A stretch of 64,000 nt of DNA from Begonia masoniana (lineage: Eukaryota > Streptophyta > Magnoliopsida > Cucurbitales > Begoniaceae). The stretch is from contig CM039514.1 of the NCBI GenBank assembly GCA_022432975.1, positions 8,415,519-8,479,518 on the forward strand, written 5' to 3'. Below, in pieces: positions 10,312 through 23,009 of this stretch (the first letter of the stretch is position 1; every line of letters begins with the position of its first letter). The notes under the pieces were generated by a model. That model was not told the origin of the DNA. It worked only from the letters and a program-made list of their open reading frames with translations, and did not search any database. The position numbers and the translations under genes were made by a program.

Positions 10312-12119
10312 TCAGTTCCTGTTCTTGCACTTCTCCACAGCTCTTGGTGCTGAAAAAAAAAACAAGAAGAAAAATTAATCTCAAAAAGCACTTAAAATTA
10401 TCGCACCGTTGTAGTGTAAAGAAATAATCGTAGCTAATTACCGAGTCCAATGGCTTCGGACCCTTTCATGATCCTCAGCCGTTGGCATGAATAGACAAAC
10501 ATTCTGCAAAAAAAGAAAAAAACCGAACATGAATTTTATCGAACATTTGTCGCAAGGACATTGTTGATCGATAAGCCAGAAGTAGAAAGCAAACTCACTC
10601 CCATGGTACATCACCAACCAGCATCCAGTCACCATCTTTGTCTTCATAAGTAGGGACGTATTCTGAATTATGCAGAAGATCGATCAACTTTCTCTCGTTC
10701 ATGAAATCCTTCATTCCCTCGGATTCGCATTTTCCTGGAAACCAAAACACCCGTGATTGGTGATTTTTCCTATATCGACCAAAATAAAGCGAGAGTAGCC
10801 AGCCAAATCAGGTTTGTATAATACTAGGTTTATTCTATAATTCTACACTCTGTTCATACCTCTTGACGTGACGTTTATGTGTCTACTCATAGATTTCCGT
10901 AAAAATTCATTACAAGAAAAAACTAAGGATAGACGCGATTACAAAAAAGACAGTCAGAGTTCAAGTTGCCAAACTCTAAGGTCACGTCCCAAAAGAGACC
11001 GCAACAAAACGAGGGACGACCGACCCAAAAATCGAGTCAACCGTTCGACTTTTAACCTTATTTACTTAGGAAACGCAGCGAAAAATTTTATACTTGAACC
11101 ATCGTTACAAATCAAGATCTTAAACTTAGGAGTCATTTCTTCTTTAGGTAAGTATTTAATAAATCCAAACGCATCAACATCGTCAGTTTAGAAGGTAAGA
11201 ACAATCAAATAACAGCGATCTAATCGGATTGAATTCATCATTCGGGAAAGGAAAGTTGTTTCCGGGATTCAATATCAAACAGGACCTTAATTTTCATTCG
11301 ATTCATCATAGGAGTTAAGGGAAAATTGGAAAAAAAAAAAAGAAAGAATAATGAAATAATTACCAATTGTGAAAGAGCTAAACATTTTGCTCAAAGCAAG
11401 GGAAAGCTCTTTGTAGCTCTGGTAGATCTTTAAGTCTACTTTACGTAGATAAGGAGCACCATCCATGCTGACCTTCACAAACGACGCCGTATTCCCTCCA
11501 CTCTTCTCCCCTTCCCCGCTTCCGTTCTTCTGAACCACTATGTTCTTCCTGAACGACCTCACCGGCGGCCATCCCACCACCTGTGCTCTGAAAATCAAGA
11601 TCTATCGTCATTATTTTCTTTCGAGTTGCAGGGAAGTTTCTAAAACGGTAATGGTAGGTCGAGAAAATGAAGATTCCGTCGGTATGATTATTTGCTTTTG
11701 TTTTCCCGGCAGGCAAACAAAATACTCGAGAAAATAACATCTTCGTTTTGTTTTATGCGGAAATCAAAGCTAAAACACAAATTATACAGCTATCATAATC
11801 GACGATGGAGAAAGAAAGAGACGTGAACTGTCCATTTCATAAATCGGGTTTTTCTTCCTCAAAAATTTTGAAAAGTAAAAAAGTAAAAGAAGAAAATTTA
11901 CTTTGCGGGAGGTTTAGCCGGATCATTACTAGGCAGAGAAGCAGCGGCACTCTTCTTCTGCAACTTTTCTTCTCCCTCTTCTTTCCCAGACTCCATTGAA
12001 GAAAGATTGAGCTTCAAATTCACAGTCTCAACGAACCCCCTCTTGCATCCATTGCTCTTAACGGCTTCCCCATCGCCAGGCAGCCCTAAACGCAGCTCCG
12101 TCTCCATTAAACAACCCAT
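10312..12119 (-). CDS. IAA: Aux/IAA transcriptional repressor (IAA7/14/16/17 clade)
   Basis: Five exons with exact GT-AG borders: 11902-12119, 11364-11587, 10599-10734, 10442-10503 and 10312-10349. They sum to 678 nt, or 225 residues plus stop. Domain I is the EAR repressor motif TELRLGLPG (residues 7-15). Domain II is the auxin degron VVGWPPVRS (76-84), bound by TIR1/AFB with auxin. The PB1 domain is in two parts: [17 protein letters not shown], then [16 protein letters not shown] and [17 protein letters not shown]. The C-terminus EKCKNRN is typical of the IAA7/14/16/17 group, and 225 residues is a normal length. These nuclear proteins bind ARFs and repress auxin-response genes until degraded. 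An alternative start is Met5. All functional motifs are intact, including the degron, so it should be auxin-labile. Confidence 0.95.
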
Positions 12120-12339
12120 TTGGTGAATCGTCCGTCAAATCTTCAATCTCGACAAATCTCCGCGATTTTCTTTCTTTCTGCGTATCTGTTGAAGCACGAA
12201 AAGTGTGAGAGCTTTGAAATGAACAAAAATGGCGATTTTATTCGCTGTAATGTATAAACAAGGTGAGATATGGGATAATAGTATACGAGGGCTGCGATTG
12301 AGCCACGTGTACGGTGATGAGAGCATGTGTGACTTCAAT
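12120..12339 (-). promoter_or_regulatory. Aux/IAA 5' UTR and core promoter with G-box
   Basis: Immediately upstream of the Aux/IAA ATG. A G-box CACGTG is at 12304-12309, and TATA-like stretches (TATACTATTA, TTTATACA) lie between it and the coding start. G-boxes bind bHLH and bZIP factors. I saw no TGTCTC auxin-response element in this stretch. The exact transcription start is not determined. Confidence 0.45.
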
Positions 12340-15300
12340 ATGTGAATGATTTAGGTGGGGGGAGGCATGTAGACAAGCCATTTGCTTTTGTATTGCTTTC
12401 TTTATTTCCATTGCTTGGCTGCTCCCTTATTTGTTTATCAATTATTTAATTTTTCATAAAAAAATAAAATAAAATAATTTATTTTTCGTGCATGTTTTAT
12501 TTTGTCGTAAAATCTAGGACGAAAATTTTGTTTGGCCTAACTCAAAAAACTCACAAGTAACGGGGTATACGATGAAATCAAACAATGAGATTTTTTTGGA
12601 CAACTCACTGTGAGAAGGAAAAGATGACTGAAGATTCTATTCATACCAGCGGTGCACAATCTGACATAAAAAATAAATTATTTATAAGAAAAGTTATTAT
12701 TTCTACTTATTACAACACGTTTTAGACTAACACTGATAAAAATTTCATGCAGATTTTTGTCTAAAGTAGATAATATAACAGTGGGAGGACGGGAGACTCC
12801 ACAACTTCTGCGTCACATTCTTGTTCTATCTTAACTTTATTAATCTTTCTTGAGGATCTATCTATTGCAATTGTTCCCGACTAGTGAACTTCTTTTTTCT
12901 TAATCAATAATATTTTTATCATCTTGAGTTTTAAAGCGTTTTTTATTTGCTTTTTGTCTACTTTTCTTTTTAGCATTTACATTCTTGGTTAATTAGATAA
13001 TTGAAAAATAGTTTAATAATTATATATGTGTGTGTGTTATTAGGTACATGAAACTTCATTTTTCAAATAGTTTTTTGACATATTATTGTAATAGATTTAT
13101 CACTCTTATTCGTTTGATGTGTTATACTTTTATTTATAACAATTACCGAAAAATCATATAATAAAAATAAATGATAGTAACATCCGATCATCTTATTATA
13201 GGTTTTAAATTGACCGTGACAACAAAAAAAAATTAATTTTATAATAAGAATAAAGTTATAGCGACGTGATAAAGTTTTTTTTTTTTTAAAAAGAGAAAAA
13301 ATTAATGAAAATTTCAATAATTATTTAAAAAATAGAATATCTTTGATCAATATCATTTAATTATGATGGTGCTTAAATTCAACATTTCAAGAAGATAAGG
13401 TCCAATTATTAACAAGATATGGCAACAACCTTTACTAAAAATCATTACTTTATTCTATAAATTATCTCTTTTATTATTTAAGAAATTAATTTTAATTATT
13501 TCCAATTTTTTAACTGGGTAATTATAAAATATGATGGATATTTTTTTATACATTAATAAAAAAATTGATTAATTAGATAAGGTTTATTTTTTTTATTTTA
13601 TCTAACGAATAAAAAATTGCATTTCAATGTTACCTTTGACTTCTTAGTATCATAAAAAATTAATAATTTAATAAAATGACATATAAACTATTATATTAAT
13701 TATGTGTTAGTATAATTAAATATTTGTAATTTTAAATAAAAATTCTTGCTTTTGAATTTTGATGAATGACGGGGGATTGATGCTGACAAGTGACATGGCC
13801 AACAAGGATGGGGTTGATGGGTATTGAATTGCTATTCAAAACGCAGAAGGCAGAGACGATAAGGACACCGACAAGGGCCCCGCTTGCCAACGATTACAAC
13901 CCACGTGGGTCGTGGGTCCCAGTCAGCTATGGCCCACTTTGACCCCACACGTGTGTAGATCAATCTGTACTCTGTACCATTCTATCAGACACTCACACGT
14001 GCACCTTAAAAGCTTATGTTGATGTTAATGCCTCAACTCTCTTCGTCTTGACTTTCTTCTTGTCTCTCTCTTTGTACCAATAACGTACTCTCTCTCTCTC
14101 GTGGAATTTTACGGTAAAAAGTGAAATTTACTCCAAAAAATAACGAAGAAATTCTCTTCATATTAATCGATATTTACATTGTACAGATTTAAATCTGATA
14201 CTATGATAAAAAATAAGATAATAGAACTAACTCCAAAAACTAGCTTAAATAGTGAAGAAATCTTCATCATATATTATACAGGACCGTTTACTATTGTTTA
14301 TGTCGATGTGGGACAATATTTTATACCTTCAACTTATCCCGTAAGTTTAATTGTGCAACGTGAAATTGCATGTATCCTATAATTTCTATGTTAAAACACG
14401 ATGAAAATGTATTTTTGATGTTGAAAATTCTAACAACTTTGCGTGTTTCTTCACACGAGCTACATTAAGTCACGAGTTTTAATTATCGAAAGACAAGACT
14501 CCAAAACTCTAAAGTAAATGAAATTGAACCCCAACTGTAAAATTTAAAAGTTCAAATATTCAAATTTTGAAGCGCATTTATTTTTATTTTTATTTTTATT
14601 GAATAAATACATTATTTGTCGTAAAAAATTAGAACTAATTTTAGAAAATAGTACTACCTATTTTAGAATTTTAAATTAGTAATTACTTTATATTAAAACT
14701 AAAACTAATTTCAAATAAGAAAATTTCCCTTTTTCTATTAAATCTATAATATTTTAAATTTTCTACAACAATTCCAAATCTTAGTTGTTGGGGATGGCTT
14801 TCACTAGACCTACTTGTGTTGGGCATAGTACAAGTTCGTGACAATTTTGTCGTCAATAGTTCCTAATTTTGCGGAAATTATTAATATAATGTTTTTTTTT
14901 TATATTTTATTCAAAAATGTTATTTAACGTGGCATTTATTCATAAAATTACTATTTTTTTTTAGAATTTCATAATTGTTTAAAATAAAAGATCAATGCTA
15001 TTTATTTCAATCTTTTTGTTAAAAAATTATTTTAAATTATATGCTTAGATTAGTGGAATGAAAAATAAATTAAATTAATTATAATTAAAAACATATTTAT
15101 ATTATAATTAAATTAATTATATCATATTGTAGTTATAGATTTAAGCGTTACACTTATATTTTGAGAGAATATAATTTTTAAATAATACAAGCAATAGTAA
15201 AGGAAAAATATAAAATATAAAAATTTGAATAAGTAAAATATTGCAGCAAGAAAAAATAATTAAATTATATGTTTATCGCGAGGGAAATGCAAGTAAAACA

Positions 15301-16500
15301 AATAAAAAAAGAGTAGAATTTCTTTGTCCTTTCACCTCATGAAGGGTCATTTTACAAGATTTGGAGGATTTTTTTTTTAAGTTTTATTATACATAATTTG
15401 ATTTTTTATGGATTGTGGAATGATTTTTATTATTTTTAAACATAAAAAATAAATCAAAATTTCAAATAAGTGACTAATAAATTTTTTCTTATCAATGTCA
15501 CGCTTACTTTCGAGTTTGAATGCACAACAACAAAAAATTGGGAATTTAGGTGTAAATGAATCTTTTTCTTTCTATTTCGTCACAGACAATTAATTATTTC
15601 TCCTATAAATACATATTCACTGGACAAATCAATCAATACTTCTGCTACATCTTAATGTGTTAAACATTAATTGATATAATTAATATAATAAATTATAAAT
15701 ATTTAATTACATCAATTAATGTATGTCGTGTTAGGGTGTAAGGTTAAAAAGTATGATTAGACAGTAAACGTAACGTTATTTTATATAGAACTAATAAGTT
15801 AAATAATATTTTTTAATATTATATATATATTACAATTAAAAATATATAAAACAATTCTAAATAAATAAAAATTGCTCATAAATTTCCCGCCTCAAGTGTT
15901 AAAAGAATGTGGGGCAGACTGCCACGTGCAAAACGGTCCACTCTGGAGACCAAATCACATGGGTTGCGCCCACTAGTTACAACTTAATCCAACGTTTCAA
16001 ATTTATTTGAGGGGTTTGGTAATTGGTTGTTCAATATAAACAGCTTGATAAAGTCATGGTATGAGAAATCAACGACTTGAGCTTTGGTTTGAGGCTTGTC
16101 CCTGTAATGGAAAGACAACTATCATAATTATGTTGCTAATGTGACTAACACCTCACTCAGCAGTTTTTCTTTTTAGGATTTTATCTCTTAGTTATTAAAT
16201 TTTGAAGCGTCAATCATTAATCAGTATAATTAATAAAATAAATTATAAATAATTAAAAATAAATCATTAATTATATCAATTAATGATTGTCAAGTATAGA
16301 TATAAAAATTAAATGATAAAAATAGAAATTAAGCATACAATTTGGTTCCGTTTAGCCCTCACCAATAGTAGTCAATCTGAAATAGTTTGAATATGAACTA
16401 TGAGTGCAATAAAATTGATGTCAACATCAATCTAGCTGCAATTAAAGTGGTAAAGTTACTTCCAAGAGATGTTATGGATTCACTGTTGATGGGGCACCAT
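12340..16500. other. Long AT-rich intergenic region, no gene supported
   Basis: More than 4 kb of AT-rich sequence. Open frames are short and lack family motifs or splice structure. The one block that stands out is the G-box cluster and pyrimidine-rich leader at 13902-14101. Another CACGTG sits near 15923. Confidence 0.6.
13902..14101 (+). promoter_or_regulatory. Promoter-like block: three evenly spaced G-boxes and CT-rich leader
   Basis: CACGTG hexamers start at 13902, 13948 and 13996, spaced 46 and 48 bp apart, inside an unusually GC-rich patch. A TTAAAA box and a CTCTCTCTC leader-like run follow. This resembles a plant core promoter pointing along the plus strand, but no gene follows. It could be a distal upstream region of the Aux/IAA gene, an unannotated non-coding transcript or a transposon remnant. 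Confidence 0.35.
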
Positions 16501-17284
16501 TCAACATATTACAAACTATTTGAAGCACCACTTGGGAATTGTACATGATGATAATAGATCTACTTTAGCTGCAAGTTTAAAAGGTATTATTTTGTATTTT
16601 GGAATTAGTTTGGATTGTTTTAGCATCAAAAGTTTTGGGGCTAAGTCGGGACTCAGCAGAGTGCTAAGGTGTCGCTCGAGTATAAATTTGCTAAACACGT
16701 GTTTCTTTGACACGTGCCGAGCCACGACGCCAATTACATTTTGGGCCAAAAATGGGCTTTTAGCCCATTCAACGATGTTGTCATTTCTACTCTGTAGTTA
16801 TGAATTTCAAATAGATTTTTTGAGAATTTGGAATGTTATTGATGGATTTATTTGATGATATACTAGGTTATGAGTTTTGATACATTATTGAATATGGGTT
16901 TTGACCCAAAAAGGATTGTCTGGGATAGATATTTATTTTTACGTCCAATATAGTATTATTTTTTGTAAACACTTATTTTGAAACGCGATGTCATATAATA
17001 CGCATGTTCTGTTTATATGACATGTTTGTTTTTATACTATATGTACAATTTTCACTAGATATGTCTCATTGATCATCCACCTGCATTTTTTTTAGTGATC
17101 AACTTAGCAGTGTCAATCGAGTTTGATTGAGCAATGATCGATCCCATTTTGTTACGCACATTCGATTGTTGAAGGATATTTATGTTTGTGAATTAGAGTA
17201 ATGTGGCGGATGAATGTGTTTTGTCTATGAGTGCAAAATTTTTAACCTAATCAAAGTCTTTCTTGCCTTTGCAATTGTCGAGTG
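16500..17284. other. Intergenic, no gene supported
   Basis: An open frame of 111 codons (16520-16855, plus) overlaps one of 77 codons on the other strand. Neither shows a known motif or codon structure. Two CACGTG motifs lie near 16700. I see nothing else. Confidence 0.5.
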
Positions 17285-17445
17285 TCTCCACCTGACCCTC
17301 CTCTCTCGCGAAAAAACGACCCCCACTCTCTGTTTTCTGTCTCCGGCCGCCCAAACCGATGCAAAATGCTCCTATTCCGACCATCCTCGCTCTCTAGCGG
17401 TGAATTGCTGTCCATTTCGCGACATTTCACGCCCAATATGTGTGC
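17285..17445 (+). repeat. Left inverted end of the MULE
   Basis: About 160 bp. Shared blocks with the reverse complement of 26110-26330 include GACCCTCCTCTCTCG, TTTTCTGTCTC, CCTATTCTGACC-like, and CTCGCTCTCTAGC with GTCCATTTCGC. The right copy holds one extra short tandem unit. The accessory gene's ATG follows about 35 bp inside. Confidence 0.8.
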
Positions 17446-18478
17446 CCTAATTTCAGGTTTTTTGGCAAATTTCTAGATTATGTTTAAACGTAAGCTTGGA
17501 TTGTTTCAAGGAGGTCCGCCACAACGTGCACCACCGTCACAAGCTCCGTCCCAAGGAGATCCGACACAACGTCCTTCAACGCAAGATCACCGACAAGGAA
17601 CATATTATAATTCTATGGAGTTTAATTCTCGACTTAATAAAACAAGGTATAAGGATGACATCAAGCACATGTCAATTATTTTCTCTAAGACTATTTGATT
17701 TATGACATTTGCATCAATGAGAATTCAAGAGATGCTTGAGAGAATTAGATTGCTAGGATTGTGTCAATTGTCGAGTTCATGTTGTGAGCATGTGATTCGG
17801 CTATTTTATGCAAATTTAACTTCTGTGGGGAAGACTGGTTCGATAAAGACTTATCTATTTGGAATAGAGTTAGTGATACACCCAAGAGATATAAATTGAT
17901 TGATCGGGTTTCCTTTTGACGAGGATAAGGGTGAAATATACTACCATGCGTCTTGGGAGTGCGAGTTTATCAGAGCAAGTGATTGAGTAGAGTTCCTAAT
18001 GATGATTAATCAAAATCCCAAGATTGGAGTATTCGAAAAACTGAGATCAAAGAATTTAAATGTCAAAGTTCGAGTAATTCACAATATGATCACTCACATT
18101 ATTCTACCACGAGATGGACATAGAGATCTAATGAAGTACATGGTTCTCTACGTAATAGAGAAAATTTATAACGGGAAGCGGTTCAACCCGGGGATCTTGA
18201 TTTTGAGCCATATGTGTGAGATCAGCAGGACGTGCAACAAAAATATGTCATACAACACGTTGATACAGAAGCTCATTGAACATTTTAATGTTTCAATCCC
18301 AGCGACCAAGCTTAAGAGGAGCGAAAGACAAACTGAGGTCTTTGATAGACTCCATTTAAAACAGATGAGGTGGTTGAAGTCCAAGGTAATTGGGTCTTCA
18401 AGGCCGATCGAGAAGCCTCTAGTTCGGCAACTCATGCAACCTCATTGGCCACCTAGGATGTTCAAATGAAGGATGCTC

Positions 18479-20737
18479 TGTAACGCCCCGAAAACCCACC
18501 CAGGTTCACGGTGCGCACAGAGACTACCCTGGTCTAAGCGACTCTCTCTTTAGTACTATCTCATTCACATGAACTGATTTCCTTAATCCGCTACATGCTC
18601 CTAATCCCAATTTGTTGGGCACCAAGGCGTCCTCCCCAAAATTTCGGCAGAGTGACGCCTGAAAATAGCGCCCCCAAAATGCTAAGTACCTGCATAACAC
18701 CAATCCAGAATATCTTAATCCCATCTAACCAATCTACGAACTCTCCAAACCTTCGTCGTAACAGAACAAAAATGCTATCAACCAAAATAAAGAAAGTCCA
18801 CGATATAGAGTGACATATCACCCCATAACTACATATAACTAATAATCAACGCTCCAAAACAAACAAAATAAATCCTAAACCCTATTGTCACTATGCCACG
18901 GCTCCATGGGTCGGGTCGCCCCAACACTATCATCAGCCGGGGCCCTGATCGCACAACACCAACCACGCATCTACTCCTGAGTAGGCTCTCGATACTCACC
19001 CTCCTCCAGTGCGGCACCTACACCACAGAACACACGGTAAGCTCAAAGCTTAGCAAATAGAGTGCTGAAAGTAAATATGAAGTATGAAAATCAGTTATGC
19101 AGTCCTAACACATGTACGTCTCTACACACGTTGTCATCATCTCACCGCATCGCATCTCACCGACTCGAAATGCAACCGCACCGGGCAGTCAGTCCGTACA
19201 CCGCACTGTTTACCGGCACGTCACCGCCGTCCCGGTTCCTCCAGGAACGGGGTCCATAAGTCACATTCTAGCCACTGACTCGACTCGAAGTGCAACCGTC
19301 CGGGTAGTCGGCCAATACACCGCACTACCACCAGCACGTCGCCACCACTCCAGTTCATCCCGGAAGTGGGGCCCACAGTCACACTCCAGTCCACTGTCGC
19401 CTGTCCACATCGTGCCTCACATCCACTACTCTCCCTCCGTGCTTAAAACATGCTCAAAACATTTGCGTAGCTTTTAAAACATGATGCATGTTGACTATAA
19501 CCAACTAACTACAACTCCACATGCACATCACACCACAAACGTACTTATGACCCACTACATACACGAGACTCACAGCATGCATACAACTGTGGTGTAGGCC
19601 CTTCTGGGCGACTCTCAAGCATTTTACAACCACACTACTACTTACCTGGCGTCCGAGTTTGTTCAAATTTGACACGTAGCGTCACCTACGGTCTTACCTA
19701 GCACAATTAAGAATCATCGTTAGTACTTAGGCTTAAACTCACCAATTCCTCCTAACACTACCATTTCTAGCTTATCCCGACCCATTCCCAACTGAACGGG
19801 TCACTAACTTGGTTCGGTTAAAAACCGGCCCAAAACTTCTAACGCGCATGACTTTTTCTACACTTATCGGAAAGACTCGATTTCAGCGGCCACATACTCC
19901 CCTATCAACCTAGTTTAATATACTAGAAAAGAATTCAAAACGAATAATTAGAGCTAGGTCAGATCCCCCAAAAACAGAACCGGGTTCTTTCCCTAATCGC
20001 CCAAAAACCTCCACTTCAATCCAATTCCACCAATTCCTCACCAATCAATCCCTCTAGCACCCAATTAGCACAATTTAATGGAATTCCAGGGTTTAACACA
20101 GAGAACCCGAACTCCACACATTGGGGGTTCTCAGTTTTTAACCCCAATCGGCGCTCTCCTTTGCCCGACAAATTCTCGCCGGTCTAAGCCCAACTATTTG
20201 CCGCCGAGGCTAGCCAAAAATGGCCGGTGGTCGAAGCCCAAGCTGGCTAGCCATTCTCTGCTTCAAGCAAAACGAAAACAGGGCAAGAGAAATAAGCTCA
20301 CCAGCCGATTTTGCGCGCGAAGACAGCCAAAAATGCCTTCCCTGGATTCGCCGTCGCTGCCTGACCGGAAAACGCCGAAGTCCGCCGGTGATTTGATCGG
20401 CGATCGCCACTCCCTCCCTCCGACTCCGTTCTGTTCTCGTCGGGGTGAAAACAGCCGAATGGCTTCTTCGCGAAGCCATTCGGTTGTTTTAAAGAAAACA
20501 ATAATAATTGTTTTCTTTTTTTTTTTTTTTTATTTTAACAATTTATTAATTACCGCTTTGCCCCTTTCAAATTCTCGTCAAACCCCGAATTTCGCTTATC
20601 AAATTTCTCCTAAATTAACTCTCACTCTATGCTCGGTTTACACATCTCCACCGGCGCTCCAGAGAAATTTAACAATTAACCAAATAATTAACACAAAATA
20701 AATTAACTAATTTATTCAGAAGCCCTCGGGTGTTACA
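18479..20737 (-). mobile_element. Solo LTR (2259 bp), family 1, with TGCTC target duplication
   Basis: It begins TGTAACGCCCCGAAAACC and ends CCTCGGGTGTTACA. Perfect 5-bp duplications TGCTC lie at 18474-18478 and 20738-20742. There is no internal region, so it formed by LTR-LTR recombination. Orientation is inferred as minus from the shared splice-donor-like block (19589-19650) and acceptor-like block (about 19018). A roughly 120-bp imperfect tandem duplication lies at about 19140-19390. Confidence 0.92.
20455..20518. repeat. Two consecutive perfect hairpins inside solo LTR 1
   Basis: The first has a 12-bp stem CCGAATGGCTTC (20455-20466) with its exact complement at 20472-20483 and a 5-nt loop. 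The second has a 12-bp stem AAAGAAAACAAT (20491-20502) with its complement at 20507-20518 and a 4-nt loop. Confidence 0.9.
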
Positions 20738-23009
20738 TGCTCTCCCAGCTCAGTTGTCATTGATAGAGGAGCTGACTGTGATGCAGAAATTAGACTTCCT
20801 CATTGGTAGAGTTGAGGAGATGACGTGGTGCAAAGAAATATGCAAACTACAGTTGAGGAGCTATGTGTGGGGTAGATAGAGTTGACAGCGGCACATAGAT
20901 TTCTTAACACTAGGTTTTCGATCTGAATGCATAACCAAGAGGAAGATGAAGCTTAATCTCCACCTGCAGATGAAGATTGATGTTTTAGTTTGCTTTTAGA
21001 TAGTTGGTTGTTTGTACTTTTGTAATTAACACATTTAGTTTGTTTTTAGATTGTTGGATGTTTTATGTTGGTTGTTTTATATTGGTTGTTTTTAGATTGT
21101 TAGTTGTAATTCAATGAATGTATTGTTGTTATTCATACTAGAACTGCTTGGGAAATATTTTGTGTTTTTGATATGTAGGAAATGCGAAAAATAGTTTTCG
21201 AAAAGTCAAAAAACAAATGAAATTCTGCTCAAATTTTAAATTTTCTATGCATTATATGAACAAGTAGATAATAGATAGAATGAGCCATAAACTTGTCAAC
21301 ATTACATAAGTTTGTAAAGTTATATAAACTACTAAACATTACAATAGTTACATAAATCACTATGTCTACAAAAATAACAAAAACAACATAATCAATGCCA
21401 CAATGGCAAAACATTACTGTCTCGCCCTTGTGCAGAAAATGAAAAATATATTAGAAGGTAGCTTTGGAATACAATATTGGAACTACATCGGAATCAAACC
21501 ACTTGTGTGCCGGTGTAGAAACTCATAAATGTCACATTAGAAGGATCCACTGAAGCAGAAGTAGCGCTTTAAGTGGAAGGAACCTCTCAACAAGTTCGAC
21601 TATTATGCTCTGGACGCGAATCTTCCACAAGTCATTGAGGAGTTTTTCCTAATAATTGAGCTCAGTGCTTGTCCATATCTTGCACTCATTTTTTCTTTGC
21701 CCTCCCTGGTTGACACTTTGTTAGCGGTGACAAAATTTCACTCATATCAACTTCGGGTCACACGTCTGGACCACTTAGTGGATAAATGTAGTGTGAGTAC
21801 ATTATAAGTTTCCCAATGATAGCATTGATTAATATAATTTTTTTTGTCAAAACTCTCACGAAATGCATACACAGAATGAAATGAACACATGTGATCCAGT
21901 AATCTCTCACTTGTAGCAATTGTACACACATCTAACATATTGTTAGTTGTTATTACTGACATCAAATTGAGCATCTCCTGCAAAAGTAAGACTCCAATTT
22001 CAAGCTGCACAAAACTTTTTTTTTTTTATCTTAGGACACAAGACATATGTGGACTCAGCCATCTTTTGATGTTTTTTTACAATCTGAGACATCAAACACT
22101 TTCTGATAATCTCGAACATTGTCACTATCGGTTTGTCTCGGGCAGGTACTCACTGAGATTGTTCAATCTCATGTCGCACTTGGGGATTAATGAGAAAACA
22201 TGAGTTATCCAACAACTTAGAGGAAATTGTCAGAGATATCCATGCGCAGCCTGGTCAATTGAAAATAAATTTGTCATTTCTCTATCAAAGTGACGAGCTG
22301 TAGGTACTCTTGCGACAGTAGCGTTGATCGACTGACGGTAATGACTTAGCCACAACGTTCAACAACCCCTAACATTTGAAGAAACAACGTAATTAGAAAA
22401 AAATGTTACGAACATACAAAATGTGAATAAACGCAAATGGATTGTACATTTTGTCGATTCAAAATAAATGTCCAGCCGCATCCCGTCTCAGTGTCTATGT
22501 CTGACATCAATTGCTCAAGAAACCACTTCCACGAGTCTTTGTATTCTGCTTTCACGATTGCAATAACAACGGGGTAGATTCCATTATTACCATCAATGCT
22601 GACGGTTGACATTAATTGGCCTGGGCACGGGCTCTTAAGATGACAATCATCCAAACATATGATTGGTCTACCACAGTGAAGCAAACCACTCTTGCACGCA
22701 GTCATATACATATACATTATTTCAAATATAACCTTCGACGTAGACCCAAGGCTCAGGCACCAAATTTCCTTGAAGGCCAACAGTGCTACCCGGATTAGAT
22801 CTACGAATGTTTTCTGCGTACGACCACAATAACTTGTATCGTTCTTTGCCGAAGTCTTCATTCAGTTTTCGGGCTTCACTTCTTGTCATTCTAGCAAGAC
22901 TTTGTGTAATATTAACATTCAAAGTTTTCATCACCGTCTCAATAATGAAAGAAACATCCCATGTCAAATAACTTTTGAACCTGTCCAAATATTGATTTGC
23001 CACATATTT

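Larger units (their letters stand above)
17480..20960 (+). pseudogene. MULE accessory gene remnant, plant-transposon-domain type
   Basis: One reading frame runs without indels from the ATG at 17480 to 18473. It is broken only by TGA stops (near 17696, 17897, 17981 and 18467), the pattern expected from CGA-to-TGA deamination of methylated DNA. It resumes after the solo LTR at 20743-20960 in a shifted frame, encoding a coiled-coil-like tail (IEELTVMQKLDFLIGRVEEM). Motifs RIQEMLERIRLLGLC, RLFYANL, GIELVIHPRDIN, GFPFDED and VIHNMITHIILPRDGHRD suggest the 'putative plant transposon protein' domain (Pfam PF20167, recalled from memory). Function is unknown. It is not functional as it stands. Confidence 0.6.

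Noticed and set aside
16516..16855. Possible small gene on either strand
   Set aside because: Two overlapping short frames without motif, splice or conservation evidence.
19112..20701. Plus-strand frames of 121 and 207 codons within solo LTR 1
   Set aside because: They lie in non-coding LTR sequence with tandem repeats and hairpins, and on the antisense strand of the LTR.
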